From Lachnoclostridium sp. UBA6475 (GTDB lineage: Bacteria; Bacillota; Clostridia; Lachnospirales; Lachnospiraceae): 31,975 bases of DNA. The notes under the pieces were generated by a model. It was not told the origin of the DNA. It searched no databases and saw only the letters and a program-made list of their open reading frames with translations. A program made the position numbers and the translations under genes. This document shows, piece after piece, positions 21,447 through 29,756 of this stretch (within the stretch, counting starts at the first letter, position 1; every line of letters begins with the position of its first letter). The DNA lies in assembly GCA_002435545.1 (NCBI GenBank), contig DJNB01000134.1, positions 4,855 to 36,829 of the forward strand. The letters run 5' to 3'.

Positions 21447-23132
21447 ATGGAAAAGACAATAAGCATTGGAAAACAGAATTTTGCATCGTTACGCGAAAAT
21501 GACTATTTTTTTGTGGATAAATCAAATTTTATCCGTGAATGGTGGGAAAATGGAGATGATATTACTCTAATCACCCGTCCGCGCCGTTTTGGTAAAACAT
21601 TGAATATGAGTATGCTGGAATGCTTTTTTTCCATTCAATACGCAGAGCACAAAAACTTATTTGAAGGGCTTACTATCTGGAAAGATAAAAAATACAGAGA
21701 GCTGCAGGGAAAATATCCGGTTATATTTCTCAGTTTTGCCGCCGTAAAGGCAGACAATCTCATGGATGCCAAGATGCAGATCAAGCAGCAAATTGTCAAA
21801 CTCTATACAGAAAACAGATTCTTATTAGAGACAGATTTGCTCAGCGAAAATGAAAAGAAAGCCTTTGATGCACTTACCGTGTCAATCTGTGATGCAGAAG
21901 CTGTCATTGCAGTTAACAATATGTGCAGATACCTCTCCCAATATTACCAAAAGAATGTCATTCTTCTTCTGGATGAATATGACACCCCGATGCAGGAAGC
22001 ATGGATCAATGGATACTGGGATTCATTTACTGCCTTTTTACGCAGTTTCTTCAACGCCACCTTTAAAACAAATCCTTATCTTGAGCGTGCTGTCATGACA
22101 GGTATTACAAGGATTTCAAAAGAAAGTATCTTTTCTGATCTCAACAATCTGCGCGTCGTAACAACGACATCAGATCTGTATGCCGATTGTTTTGGATTTA
22201 CAGAAGAAGAGGTATTTCATTCCTTGGATCAGTACCATATGAGTGACAAAAAACAAATTGTAAAAAAATGGTATGACGGCTTTACTTTTGGCAGTCATCG
22301 TGACATCTATAACCCTTGGTCCATTACCAATTATCTGAAAGAGAAAAAACTGCATCCCTATTGGGCTTCCACCAGTTCCAATGGATTAGTCAGCAAACTG
22401 ATTCGACGTGCTTCCGGTAATTTAAAAGAAAATATAGAGGACTTGATAAACCAAAAAGGCATTACCGTTAATTTTGATGAACAGATTATATTTAATCAGC
22501 TTGACCAAGAAGAAAATGCCATCTGGAGTCTATTGGTTGCCAGTGGATATCTTAAAGTAGAAAATATAGAATACCGCGGAATCACTCTGGATCCCTGGTA
22601 CACTCTTCAGATTACAAATCTGGAAACAACCAGTATGTTTCAGTCCATGATACGAGGCTGGTTTCAATCCTCAGAAACCAATTATAATGATTTTGTCAAA
22701 GCCTTACTGCATGGAAATCTAAAAGAAATGAATATCTATATGAACGACGTAGCTCTGGCAACTTTCAGCAGTTTTGATACCGGGAAAAAAAGTTCGCCAA
22801 AAAGCCAGCCGGAACGATTTTACCATGGTTTTGTATTAGGTCTTCTGGTGGATCTGCGTGATCAATATGAGATAAAATCCAATCGCGAAAGTGGTTACGG
22901 ACGTTATGATGTAATGCTCATTCCGTTTGACAAAGAAAAAGATGCGATGATCTTGGAATTCAAAGTACACGAACCCGATGATGAATCGTCTCTGCAGGAT
23001 ACTGTGCAGTCTGCTTTAAAACAGATTGATAGTAAAAATTATGACGCAGAGCTTCTGACCCGCGGAATCAAAGAAAAACAGATTCGGCATTACGGTTTTG
23101 CCTTTCACGGAAAACAAGTATTAATTGGCTAG
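21447..23132 (+). CDS. AAA-ATPase-like protein with C-terminal PD-(D/E)XK nuclease domain (561 aa)
   Basis: The N-terminal domain is of the AAA-ATPase_like type. It begins ISIGKQNFASLRENDYFFVD and has Walker A at RPRRFGKT (44-51) and Walker B at VILLLDEYDT (171-180). The middle contains DLNNLRVVTTTSDLYADCFG and KKWYDGFTFGSHRDIYNPWS, both typical of this family. The C-terminal domain is PD-(D/E)XK-like, with RYDVML (Asp488) and ILEFKV (Glu504, Lys506). All catalytic positions are present, so this copy looks intact. Related genes occur in many copies in gut Clostridia and Bacteroidetes; their role is unsettled, with selfish or defence-related functions suggested. It is divergent from the Rpn remnant and has its own promoter and terminator. 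Confidence 0.88.
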   Translation: MEKTISIGKQNFASLRENDYFFVDKSNFIREWWENGDDITLITRPRRFGKTLNMSMLECFFSIQYAEHKNLFEGLTIWKDKKYRELQGKYPVIFLSFAAVKADNLMDAKMQIKQQIVKLYTENRFLLETDLLSENEKKAFDALTVSICDAEAVIAVNNMCRYLSQYYQKNVILLLDEYDTPMQEAWINGYWDSFTAFLRSFFNATFKTNPYLERAVMTGITRISKESIFSDLNNLRVVTTTSDLYADCFGFTEEEVFHSLDQYHMSDKKQIVKKWYDGFTFGSHRDIYNPWSITNYLKEKKLHPYWASTSSNGLVSKLIRRASGNLKENIEDLINQKGITVNFDEQIIFNQLDQEENAIWSLLVASGYLKVENIEYRGITLDPWYTLQITNLETTSMFQSMIRGWFQSSETNYNDFVKALLHGNLKEMNIYMNDVALATFSSFDTGKKSSPKSQPERFYHGFVLGLLVDLRDQYEIKSNRESGYGRYDVMLIPFDKEKDAMILEFKVHEPDDESSLQDTVQSALKQIDSKNYDAELLTRGIKEKQIRHYGFAFHGKQVLIG

Positions 23133-23142
23133 GAAATCATAA

Positions 23143-23190
23143 TGGGGCTGTCACACGAAATACTTTGTGTGCAGCCCCATATATTTTACT
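23143..23190 (+). terminator. Terminator after the AAA-ATPase gene
   Basis: GGGGCTG and CACAC pair with GTGTG and CAGCCCC across 23144-23178, with one unpaired base on each side, followed by ATATATTTTACTTT. The minus side may also stop rmlA transcripts. Confidence 0.8.
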
Positions 23191-23197
23191 TTATTCA

Positions 23198-24076
23198 TCA
23201 GTATAAAATTTTTCCATCTGCCACCTGGCGCAGATGTTTTCCATAATTTGATTTTCCATACATCTTCGCGGATTCAATCAATGTCTCTTTGTCAATCCAT
23301 CCATTGTGGTAAGCGATCTCTTCTACCGCGGAGAGCATGATTCCCTGACGGTTTTCAATCACACGGACAAATTCGCTGGCATCTGCAAGTGCGTCCATTG
23401 TACCTGTATCCAGCCATGCATAGCCTCTTCCCAGCGTTACGACATCCAGACTTCCTTCCTCCAGATACATCCGGTTCAGATCTGTAATTTCCAATTCACC
23501 GCGTGCCGATGGTTTTACCTTTTTGGCAAAATCCACCACGCGGTTGTCATAAAAATACAAACCTGTCACACAATAATTTGACTTTGGATGCTCCGGCTTT
23601 TCCTCGATTGAAATCGCCTTGCCATTTTCGTCAAATTCCACAATGCCAAATCTCTGCGGATCATCTACGTAATAACCAAATACGGTTGCACGCCCCGGTT
23701 TGTCCGCTGCCATCTGCAAATGCTTTTTGAGGCCGCTGCCGTAAAAAATATTGTCGCCAAGAACCATCGCGCAGGCATCTCCATCAATAAATTCTTCACC
23801 GAGCAGAAAAGCCTGTGCAAGACCATCCGGACTTGGCTGAACTTTATAATGCAGATGGATTCCAAAACTCGAACCGTCGCCGAGAAGTTTTTCAAAATTC
23901 GGCAGATCCGCCGGTGTGGAAATAATCAATATATCCCGGATGCCCGCTAACATAAGCGTGGAAAGCGGATAATATATCATCGGCTTATCATATACCGGAA
24001 GCAGCTGCTTGGATGTTACTTTTGTTAATGGATACAATCTTGTGCCGGAACCTCCGGCAAGAATAATTCCTTTCAT
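23198..24076 (-). CDS. rmlA: Glucose-1-phosphate thymidylyltransferase (292 aa)
   Basis: The nucleotide-binding signature GIILAGGSGTRLYPLTKVTS is followed by KQLLPVYDKPMIYYPLSTLM, exactly as in RmlA/RfbA. Further matches are MVLGDNIFYG, VEFDENGKAISIEEKP, LDTGTMDALADAS and the length of about 290. It makes dTDP-glucose from dTTP and glucose-1-phosphate, the entry to dTDP-rhamnose and dTDP-aminosugars. GGGAGG precedes the ATG. It stands alone, divergent from the acetyltransferase gene; rmlB, rmlC and rmlD are not in the window. A WecE-type aminotransferase at 28494 is a likely user of this pathway. Confidence 0.95.
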   Translation of the reverse strand: MKGIILAGGSGTRLYPLTKVTSKQLLPVYDKPMIYYPLSTLMLAGIRDILIISTPADLPNFEKLLGDGSSFGIHLHYKVQPSPDGLAQAFLLGEEFIDGDACAMVLGDNIFYGSGLKKHLQMAADKPGRATVFGYYVDDPQRFGIVEFDENGKAISIEEKPEHPKSNYCVTGLYFYDNRVVDFAKKVKPSARGELEITDLNRMYLEEGSLDVVTLGRGYAWLDTGTMDALADASEFVRVIENRQGIMLSAVEEIAYHNGWIDKETLIESAKMYGKSNYGKHLRQVADGKILY

Positions 24077-24153
24077 AATGTGAGTCCTCCCTTGAGTTTA
24101 TAGTTATCAAAGTTCAAATCTGCGATTTCCTCTTCAAGAACCAAATAAACTAT

Positions 24154-24217
24154 TTACAATATAGTATTGTAACATATAAAACCTAGTCTTGACAAGAGGT
24201 GGAAGAAAAGTTAAACT
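24154..24217. promoter_or_regulatory. Divergent, overlapping promoters with an operator palindrome
   Basis: The plus strand has TTGACA (24189-24194), 17 bases, TAAACT (24212-24217). The minus strand has TTGTCA (24190-24195), 18 bases, TACAAT (24166-24171). The two -35 boxes overlap on the palindrome CTTGACAAG. A perfect inverted repeat, TTACAATA-TAG-TATTGTAA (24154-24172), covers the minus-strand -10. The layout suggests the two directions compete or are co-regulated. Confidence 0.7.
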
Positions 24218-24321
24218 AAAGATATCATGTGTAATTAAGAAGAAGTTTGAAAAAAGATACTACGTTGCAGTTTCGCTTACCGGGGATAGAAGCATGCAAC
24301 ACGGAAAGGCGGATTATAGTA

Positions 24322-24981
24322 ATGAAGAATGTTGTAATAATAGGCAACGGCTCCTATTCTCAAATGATGAAAAAGTATGTGGAACTTACTCATTTTGGAA
24401 AAGTACATGCCTATGTAGCAGATAAAAATTATATTAATAGCACAACATTAGATGGTATTGAAGTAATTTCTTTTGATGAGTTAACATCAAAATATCCCCC
24501 TTCCTCTTTTACCCTTATTATGGGAATCGGATATTCCCAAATGGCGCAGATTAAAAAAGAAAAATACCTGTTTTGCAAAAAATCAGGTTATACTTTTGAA
24601 AATTATATTCATCCCACGGCTTTTATCGCAGAAGACGTAATTCTTGGGGAAGGAAATAATATTCTGGAGGGCGTGTATATTCAGATGGGATGTCAGATTG
24701 GAAATGCCAACCTGTTTTTTGTAGGTGCAAAGATAGGTCATGACTCGATCATACATGACTATTGTACCATTTCAATAAACTCAATGCTGGCAGGACATAC
24801 TCAGATTCATGATCGCTGCTTCCTTGGTGTGGGTTCCATTGTAAAAGACCACACCACATTGAATGAAGCGGTTTTGCTGGGCGCGCAGGCATATGCTTTC
24901 AAGGATATCCCAGTTGACAAAGTCGTTGTACCAGCTAAAAGCACCATTCTCCCTGACAAAATAAGTACCGACTACCTCTAA
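24322..24981 (+). CDS. NeuD/PglD-like sugar O/N-acyltransferase (219 aa)
   Basis: The N-terminal Rossmann-like lobe (MKNVVIIGNGSYSQMMKKYV) precedes a left-handed beta-helix of hexapeptide repeats, HPTAFIAEDVILGEGNNILE to GVGSIVKDHTTLNEAVLLGA. This two-part layout is that of PglD and NeuD, which acetylate sugar amines or hydroxyls with acetyl-CoA. The conserved His is probably within KIGHDSIIHDYC. I chose ATG 24322 because AAAGGCGG lies about 10 bases upstream; a TTG at 24247 lacks a ribosome site. With RmlA and a WecE-type aminotransferase nearby, the likely substrate is a dTDP-4-amino-4,6-dideoxyhexose; that is inference. It is co-transcribed with the glycosyltransferase at 25002. Confidence 0.8.
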   Translation: MKNVVIIGNGSYSQMMKKYVELTHFGKVHAYVADKNYINSTTLDGIEVISFDELTSKYPPSSFTLIMGIGYSQMAQIKKEKYLFCKKSGYTFENYIHPTAFIAEDVILGEGNNILEGVYIQMGCQIGNANLFFVGAKIGHDSIIHDYCTISINSMLAGHTQIHDRCFLGVGSIVKDHTTLNEAVLLGAQAYAFKDIPVDKVVVPAKSTILPDKISTDYL

Positions 24982-25001
24982 AACGAAAGGAACCCTATGT
25001 G

Positions 25002-25952
25002 ATGAAAAAAGATTTATCCATTGTTATCCCCTGCTATTGCTCTACACAGAATATTCATTCTGTCATCCACGATATTGATGCTGCATTAGCAGATATGACA
25101 ATTACATACGAAATTATATTAGTCAACGATCATTCTCCTGACAACACCTATGACGTTTTAAAAGAACTGGCCGAAAGCAGACCCGATATCATTGCCATTG
25201 ATCTTGCACGCAACTGCGGACAACATGGCGCTATCATGGCCGGATTTCACTACGCAAGTGGTGAATTTGTAGCCACCTGTGAAGATGACGGACAAACACA
25301 GATTGAAATTCTACCGGAAATGTTGCAGAAATTAAAATCGGAAAATCTAGATGTTGTCTCACCCCGGTTCACACATCGGGCACAACCTTCCTTTACACGA
25401 CGCATTTTCTCAGGCATTGCTGGTCTTATGCGTAAATGGATGCTTCCTGCTCCAGACGGAGTACAAGTGACGATTTTTTTTGTAGCCCGCCGATTTGTTA
25501 TTCAAGAAATGCTTAAATACGAACAGCCTTATCCTTATGTTACCGGATTAATTCTACGTACCACACATAATATCGGAACCGTAGATGCTATTCAAAAGGC
25601 CCGTTTAAATGGAACAAGCGGATATTCTTTCAAAAAGCTATTCTCGCTATGGATGAATGGTTTTACTGCATTTTCCATCAAGCCACTCCGGCTGGCAACT
25701 TTATTAGGAGCATTGTCAGCTTGTATCGGTTTTATCACCGGGCTTATAATTATCATCCGAAAAATGCTGGGACACGATTTTCTTACCGGATGGAGTTCAA
25801 CTATCGCCATTCTGTTGTTTATGTTTGGTATCGTATTGATTGTTCTTGGATTAATTGGCGAATACCTGGGGCGCATCTATCTGTGCATCAACCAAACACC
25901 GCAATTTGTCATTAGGGATGTTGTTAACAATCCATCCACCGACGATAAATAA
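25002..25952 (+). CDS. Family 2 glycosyltransferase with C-terminal membrane helices, GtrB/DPM-like (316 aa)
   Basis: The GT2 fold is clear. SIVIPCYCSTQNIHSVI starts the nucleotide-binding strand, ILVNDHSPDNTYDVL holds the first Asp motif, and RNCGQHGAIMAGFHYASGEF precedes CEDDGQTQ, the DXD-type site. Two C-terminal membrane helices (LLGALSACIGFITGLIIII and IAILLFMFGIVLIVLGLIGE) match GtrB/ArnC-type enzymes that load a sugar onto undecaprenyl phosphate. The DXD motif differs slightly from the usual DADLQ. A GTG at 24999 directly precedes the ATG at 25002, and AAAGG lies 11 bases upstream, so either may be used. It lies 20 bases after the acetyltransferase and ends at a strong terminator. Confidence 0.85.
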   Translation: MKKDLSIVIPCYCSTQNIHSVIHDIDAALADMTITYEIILVNDHSPDNTYDVLKELAESRPDIIAIDLARNCGQHGAIMAGFHYASGEFVATCEDDGQTQIEILPEMLQKLKSENLDVVSPRFTHRAQPSFTRRIFSGIAGLMRKWMLPAPDGVQVTIFFVARRFVIQEMLKYEQPYPYVTGLILRTTHNIGTVDAIQKARLNGTSGYSFKKLFSLWMNGFTAFSIKPLRLATLLGALSACIGFITGLIIIIRKMLGHDFLTGWSSTIAILLFMFGIVLIVLGLIGEYLGRIYLCINQTPQFVIRDVVNNPSTDDK

Positions 25953-25957
25953 AAGGT

Positions 25958-26003
25958 AAAAGAGATTGTTTGTCCATCATTTTCACAAACAATCTCTTTT
26001 TTA
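25958..26003. terminator. Strong bidirectional terminator
   Basis: AAAAGAGATTGTTTGT (25958-25973) and ACAAACAATCTCTTTT (25985-26000) form a perfect 16-bp stem with flanking A and T tracts on both strands. It separates two convergent genes. Confidence 0.9.
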
Positions 26004-27230
26004 TTACCAAATTGGATTCTTTATTTCTCCATCTTTTTGAACTTGTATCCTTAATAATTCCTGTACATGCTTAACGTTATCTCCCCATTCTTTCCAATTT
26101 TTCCCAGAGACAATAATAGAAAACCGGGAAGTTTTATCTGTTGCAGTTCCTATCTTCATTCCCCGTTTAATAGAATATAAAATATTACGGTGAACATATG
26201 GCAGCTGACATACCTCCTCAACTCCGTCAATTGAAATCACTTCTCCTTCCGGCAAAAAGAAAGCAATATATCCGCACACCTGATTCATTGGTTTTAAATC
26301 AGGCAGCTCTTTCTGTTCTCCTAACGCGATGCGAATCAGAAATTCTTCTGTACACAATCCAGTTTGAAGAGATATCAGATCACTTGAAATAAATACTCCA
26401 CCACCACGAGCTGCAGTTTCGATCAAATAAATGTCATTTCCTTCCATCACATATTCACTATGTGATATTCCTTGAACCAGCCCAAAACCCGTAATAATTT
26501 TTTCATTTAACTCCAAAACGCGTTTTATCAATTCTTCCTTTTCTCTTGATGGAAAAATACGTTCCCGTGCCGCAAATGTTGTATCCTTATCAAAATAATG
26601 AGTATCACCAATAATAAGCGGTTTGTACTTTCCATTTAAAGAAATTCCCTCAACCACAAATTCCTGTCCCGTTGCATATTTTTCAATTACAACAGTATTT
26701 GTAGGCGAATGTTTCACACTTTCACAAAAATATTTTCTAATATCGTTTGCAGAATAAACTTTAAAGACGCCTCTGCTTCCTTGATTATCTGCTGGCTTTA
26801 TAATAAATTCATTTCCATCTCCGCCCTGCGCTTCATAGAATTGAACTGCCTGTTCCTCTGAAACAACCTGGCTGTTAGGAAGAACATTTATTCCAATTTC
26901 TTCCATTTTCTTTCTCATTAATCCTTTGTCTGTAAACAAACATGCTATGTCATACGGATTTCCGGGCAGACCCATCTCACTTGCAACATAGGCTCATGTA
27001 CGAACCGGAATATCTGTCTGATCCGTAATGATCCCATTTATTTTCTCTTTTCTTGCAATCTCTAAAATCTCTTCTTTTTCACGAAGATCTGTATAATAAC
27101 ATTTTTTTGCATATTTTTCAAATTCCCGGCTGATCTGTGGCGCAACAAGAATAACCTCGCACATTTCAGCCGCTTTTTGAACCAGCGGAAATTGATACAC
27201 ACCCGCTCCTAAAATCATAATTTTCTTCAT
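26004..27230 (-). pseudogene. ATP-grasp carboxylate-amine ligase interrupted by one in-frame TGA
   Basis: The minus strand gives an ATP-grasp protein of about 408 codons. MKKIMILGAGVYQFPLVQKA opens the pre-ATP-grasp lobe. TDIPVRT ends at a TGA (26994-26996), and the same frame continues AYVASEMGLPGNPYDIACLF. The ATP-grasp core follows, with EFIIKPADNQGSRGVFKV, VVIEKYATGQEFVVEGISLN and the metal site DIYLIETAARGGG. Apart from that one codon the frame is open to a stop at 26004, so the damage looks recent or is a sequencing error. The ATG overlaps the flippase stop by four bases. In a polysaccharide locus such ligases may attach an amino acid or acid to an amino sugar; this is inference. Confidence 0.8.
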
Positions 27231-28471
27231 AGGTTCATCCCTTCTTTCTTTGCTTCTGTTCCGCATAAATTTTTCCACAATGGAATAAAAAATAATAAAG
27301 AAAGAAACAAGTTTATTATAATATAAAGTCCACAAGCTCCACGCATACCATATTTTGCTGCAAGATATGGGCTAATAAAAAAAGCTGTTATAGATGCTGC
27401 GATATATCCCGCCGCTATCAAATTCTGCTTTCTCATTGCCGTTAAGATGACAACAAAAAAACATGATATCGTATATAATCCTGTTCCTAAAAACAGATAA
27501 AATAATTCCATAGAATATCCCATCAGATCTGTATGGTATAACCATGATAAAATAGGAAGACCGATCAGCAGACCACCTACAATTACAGTCAATGTAATTA
27601 CACTTATAATCCCAGTCAATATCAATGTAAACTTCTTTAATTGACTAAATTCTTTATTATTCCATTGATCTCCAATCTGCTTAATATACGGTTGAAATAT
27701 AAACCGGCTCAATAGCGTAATGCAAAATGCAGGCATCATTAAATATCCAAAAATAGCCTGAATTTTTTCATTCAAATACCAGTCAATCATATATTTGGGA
27801 AGATTACTCACATATACTGCCAAAACCGCCCCAATGCATAACGGAAAACATTGCTTAAACAAAAAGAAAAATTCTTCTTTACACAATTTCTCCGAAGATA
27901 TATGAAATGACGGATAGGTTTTTCTAAGCAATATTATTTCCATTAAAACACCGGATAAGAATGCTGCCACTACTGATATCACAAGATCTTTAGTAATCAC
28001 TATCGCACCACACAACACTATGGTTGACGAAAAAACACGTGCAGCAAATACTTTTCCTGCGATATCCAACCTTCCTTTTTGCTGATACAGCCCCAAAAAT
28101 ACATCTTCAAATGCATCTACCATCTTATAACATGCCATTACAAATACTATTATAACCTTATGCATATCATATTGATGACGCATATACATAAAAAACAAAT
28201 ACGTTCCGATAAATAATACCGAAATAAATATTGTTACGAATCGCAAAAAAAGGTAATTTCGAAATTTCTCTTCTGCCTTATTGTCTGTAACCTGATAATT
28301 CCGAACCCCATACCGCGCAATCATAAAAACAATATTTGCCAAAGCATAACTGATAGAAAAAACTCCTGCCTCATTTATCGGAAGAAACCTTGATATAAAA
28401 ATTAGAATGATGGCACTCTGACCAGCATCTAAAATACCTGAAATCGTGTTCCAAAAAGCGTTTTTCTTCAT
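27227..28471 (-). CDS. Polysaccharide flippase, Wzx/MATE-like (414 aa)
   Basis: This is an all-membrane protein with about 12 to 14 helices. It begins MKKNAFWNTISGILDAGQSA and includes RFLPINEAGVFSISYALAN, the typical early Wzx motif. The family moves undecaprenyl-linked repeat units from the inner to the outer membrane face. I chose ATG 28471 because GAAAGGA lies about 10 bases upstream; an ATG at 28513 would overlap the aminotransferase gene and lacks a good ribosome site. It lies between the aminotransferase and the ATP-grasp gene, with a 4-base overlap to the latter, in a minus-strand operon. Confidence 0.85.
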   Translation of the reverse strand: MKKNAFWNTISGILDAGQSAIILIFISRFLPINEAGVFSISYALANIVFMIARYGVRNYQVTDNKAEEKFRNYLFLRFVTIFISVLFIGTYLFFMYMRHQYDMHKVIIVFVMACYKMVDAFEDVFLGLYQQKGRLDIAGKVFAARVFSSTIVLCGAIVITKDLVISVVAAFLSGVLMEIILLRKTYPSFHISSEKLCKEEFFFLFKQCFPLCIGAVLAVYVSNLPKYMIDWYLNEKIQAIFGYLMMPAFCITLLSRFIFQPYIKQIGDQWNNKEFSQLKKFTLILTGIISVITLTVIVGGLLIGLPILSWLYHTDLMGYSMELFYLFLGTGLYTISCFFVVILTAMRKQNLIAAGYIAASITAFFISPYLAAKYGMRGACGLYIIINLFLSLLFFIPLWKNLCGTEAKKEGMNL

Positions 28472-28493
28472 ATATTTGAGATTCCTTTCTCTT

Positions 28494-29621
28494 TTACTGA
28501 TAAAACGCTTCAATGCATTTTACTACTTTTTCTCTATCTTCTTCCTTCATGCCATAATACAATGGCAGTCGAAGCAGCCGTTCACTTTCCTTTGTCGTAT
28601 ACTTATCCTCGCCGGAAAATCTACCATATTTTATACCTGCTGCCGCACTGTGAAGCGGAATATAATGGAACACTGCAGCAACTCCGTTTTCTTTCAGATA
28701 CGCAAGAAGTCTGGTGCGTTCCTCCAGATCTTTTGCCTTGATATAATACATATGTGCATTGTGTACACATCCATTCGGAATCACCGGGCGTTCAATTTTT
28801 CCAGATTCTTCCAGTCCTTTCAATGCCTTATCATAATAATTCCATGTATTCATACGATCTTCATAAATCTTATCGGCACTTTCCAGTTCGCCCCACAGAT
28901 ACGCCGCATTCAACTCGCTTGGAAGATACGAGCTTCCGGCTTCCACCCAGGAGTACTTGTCTATCTGTCCGCGAAAAAACTTACTTCTGTTGGTTCCCTT
29001 TTCACGCACAATTTCCGCATTTTCAATATTCGCCGGATCTGCGATCAAAAGCGCGCCGCCTTCTCCCATGCTGATATTTTTCGTCTCATGGAAACTAAAG
29101 CAGCCATAATCACCGATCGTACCAAGCGGTCTGCCTTTGTAAGTACTCATAATTCCCTGAGCTGCATCCTCGATCACTTTCAAATTATACTTCCCGGCGA
29201 TCTCCATGATCGTATCCATCTCGCAGGATACCCCTGCATAGTGAACCGGCACGATTGCCTTTGTTTTTTCCGTAATCGCTTCCTCAATCTTCGTCTCATC
29301 AATATTCATGGTATCCGGACGGATATCCACAAATACAACGGTCGCTCCACGCAGTACAAACGCATTTGCCGTTGACACAAACGTATACGACGGCATGATG
29401 ACTTCATCTCCCGGCTTGATATCCGACAAGATCGCAGCCATCTCTGTAGCGTGTGTACAAGAAGTTGTCAGCAGCGCCTTTGACGTGCCTGTCATCTCCT
29501 CTAATTTTGCGTTACATTTTTTAGTAAATGCCCCATCTCCGCACAATTTATGATTTGCAATTGCCTCTGCTATGTATTTTTCTTCACTTCCCACGCAAGG
29601 TGGCACATTAAATGGTATCAT
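28494..29621 (-). CDS. wecE: dTDP-4-amino-4,6-dideoxygalactose transaminase-like PLP enzyme (375 aa)
   Basis: This DegT/DnrJ/EryC1-family aminotransferase matches WecE/RffA very closely from the first residues (MIPFNVPPCVGSEEKYIAEA). The PLP site is SFHETKNISMGEGGAL, with Lys181 as the Schiff base. VIEDAAQG (Asp152) binds the cofactor ring, and GCVHNAHMYYIK is a late family signature. WecE transfers an amino group from glutamate to dTDP-4-keto-6-deoxyglucose, giving dTDP-4-amino-4,6-dideoxygalactose. RmlA in this window would supply the precursor. An AAGAGG ribosome site and a promoter at 29642-29669 precede it. The flippase and ATP-grasp gene follow in the same operon. Sugar stereochemistry at C4 is inferred from similarity. 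Confidence 0.9.
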   Translation of the reverse strand: MIPFNVPPCVGSEEKYIAEAIANHKLCGDGAFTKKCNAKLEEMTGTSKALLTTSCTHATEMAAILSDIKPGDEVIMPSYTFVSTANAFVLRGATVVFVDIRPDTMNIDETKIEEAITEKTKAIVPVHYAGVSCEMDTIMEIAGKYNLKVIEDAAQGIMSTYKGRPLGTIGDYGCFSFHETKNISMGEGGALLIADPANIENAEIVREKGTNRSKFFRGQIDKYSWVEAGSSYLPSELNAAYLWGELESADKIYEDRMNTWNYYDKALKGLEESGKIERPVIPNGCVHNAHMYYIKAKDLEERTRLLAYLKENGVAAVFHYIPLHSAAAGIKYGRFSGEDKYTTKESERLLRLPLYYGMKEEDREKVVKCIEAFYQ

Positions 29622-29641
29622 ATCTTTTTCCTCTTCTTACT

Positions 29642-29669
29642 ATTGTAAATTATAGTAAAACCCTTTCAA
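29642..29669 (-). promoter_or_regulatory. Promoter of the wecE-flippase-ligase operon
   Basis: On the minus strand TTGAAA (29664-29669), a 16-base spacer and TACAAT (29642-29647). The rest of the 29622-29756 gap is AT-rich with no clear hairpin. Confidence 0.55.
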
Positions 29670-29756
29670 CAGTCTTCTTTTTATTATATATCAAAAAGAG
29701 AATGTACGCAAGTCTTCAAATGCTGTTTCTTTCTGGAAAAAAGGACGAAAAATCAT

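Noticed and set aside
26994..26996. TGA in the ATP-grasp gene as a selenocysteine codon.
   Set aside because: The residue is not at a catalytic position, no downstream selenocysteine-type hairpin was recognised, and the family is not known for selenoproteins.
28446..29375. A 309-codon plus-strand frame opposite the aminotransferase gene.
   Set aside because: The minus-strand gene is a clear WecE-type enzyme with catalytic Lys; the opposite frame has no ribosome site or recognisable domain.
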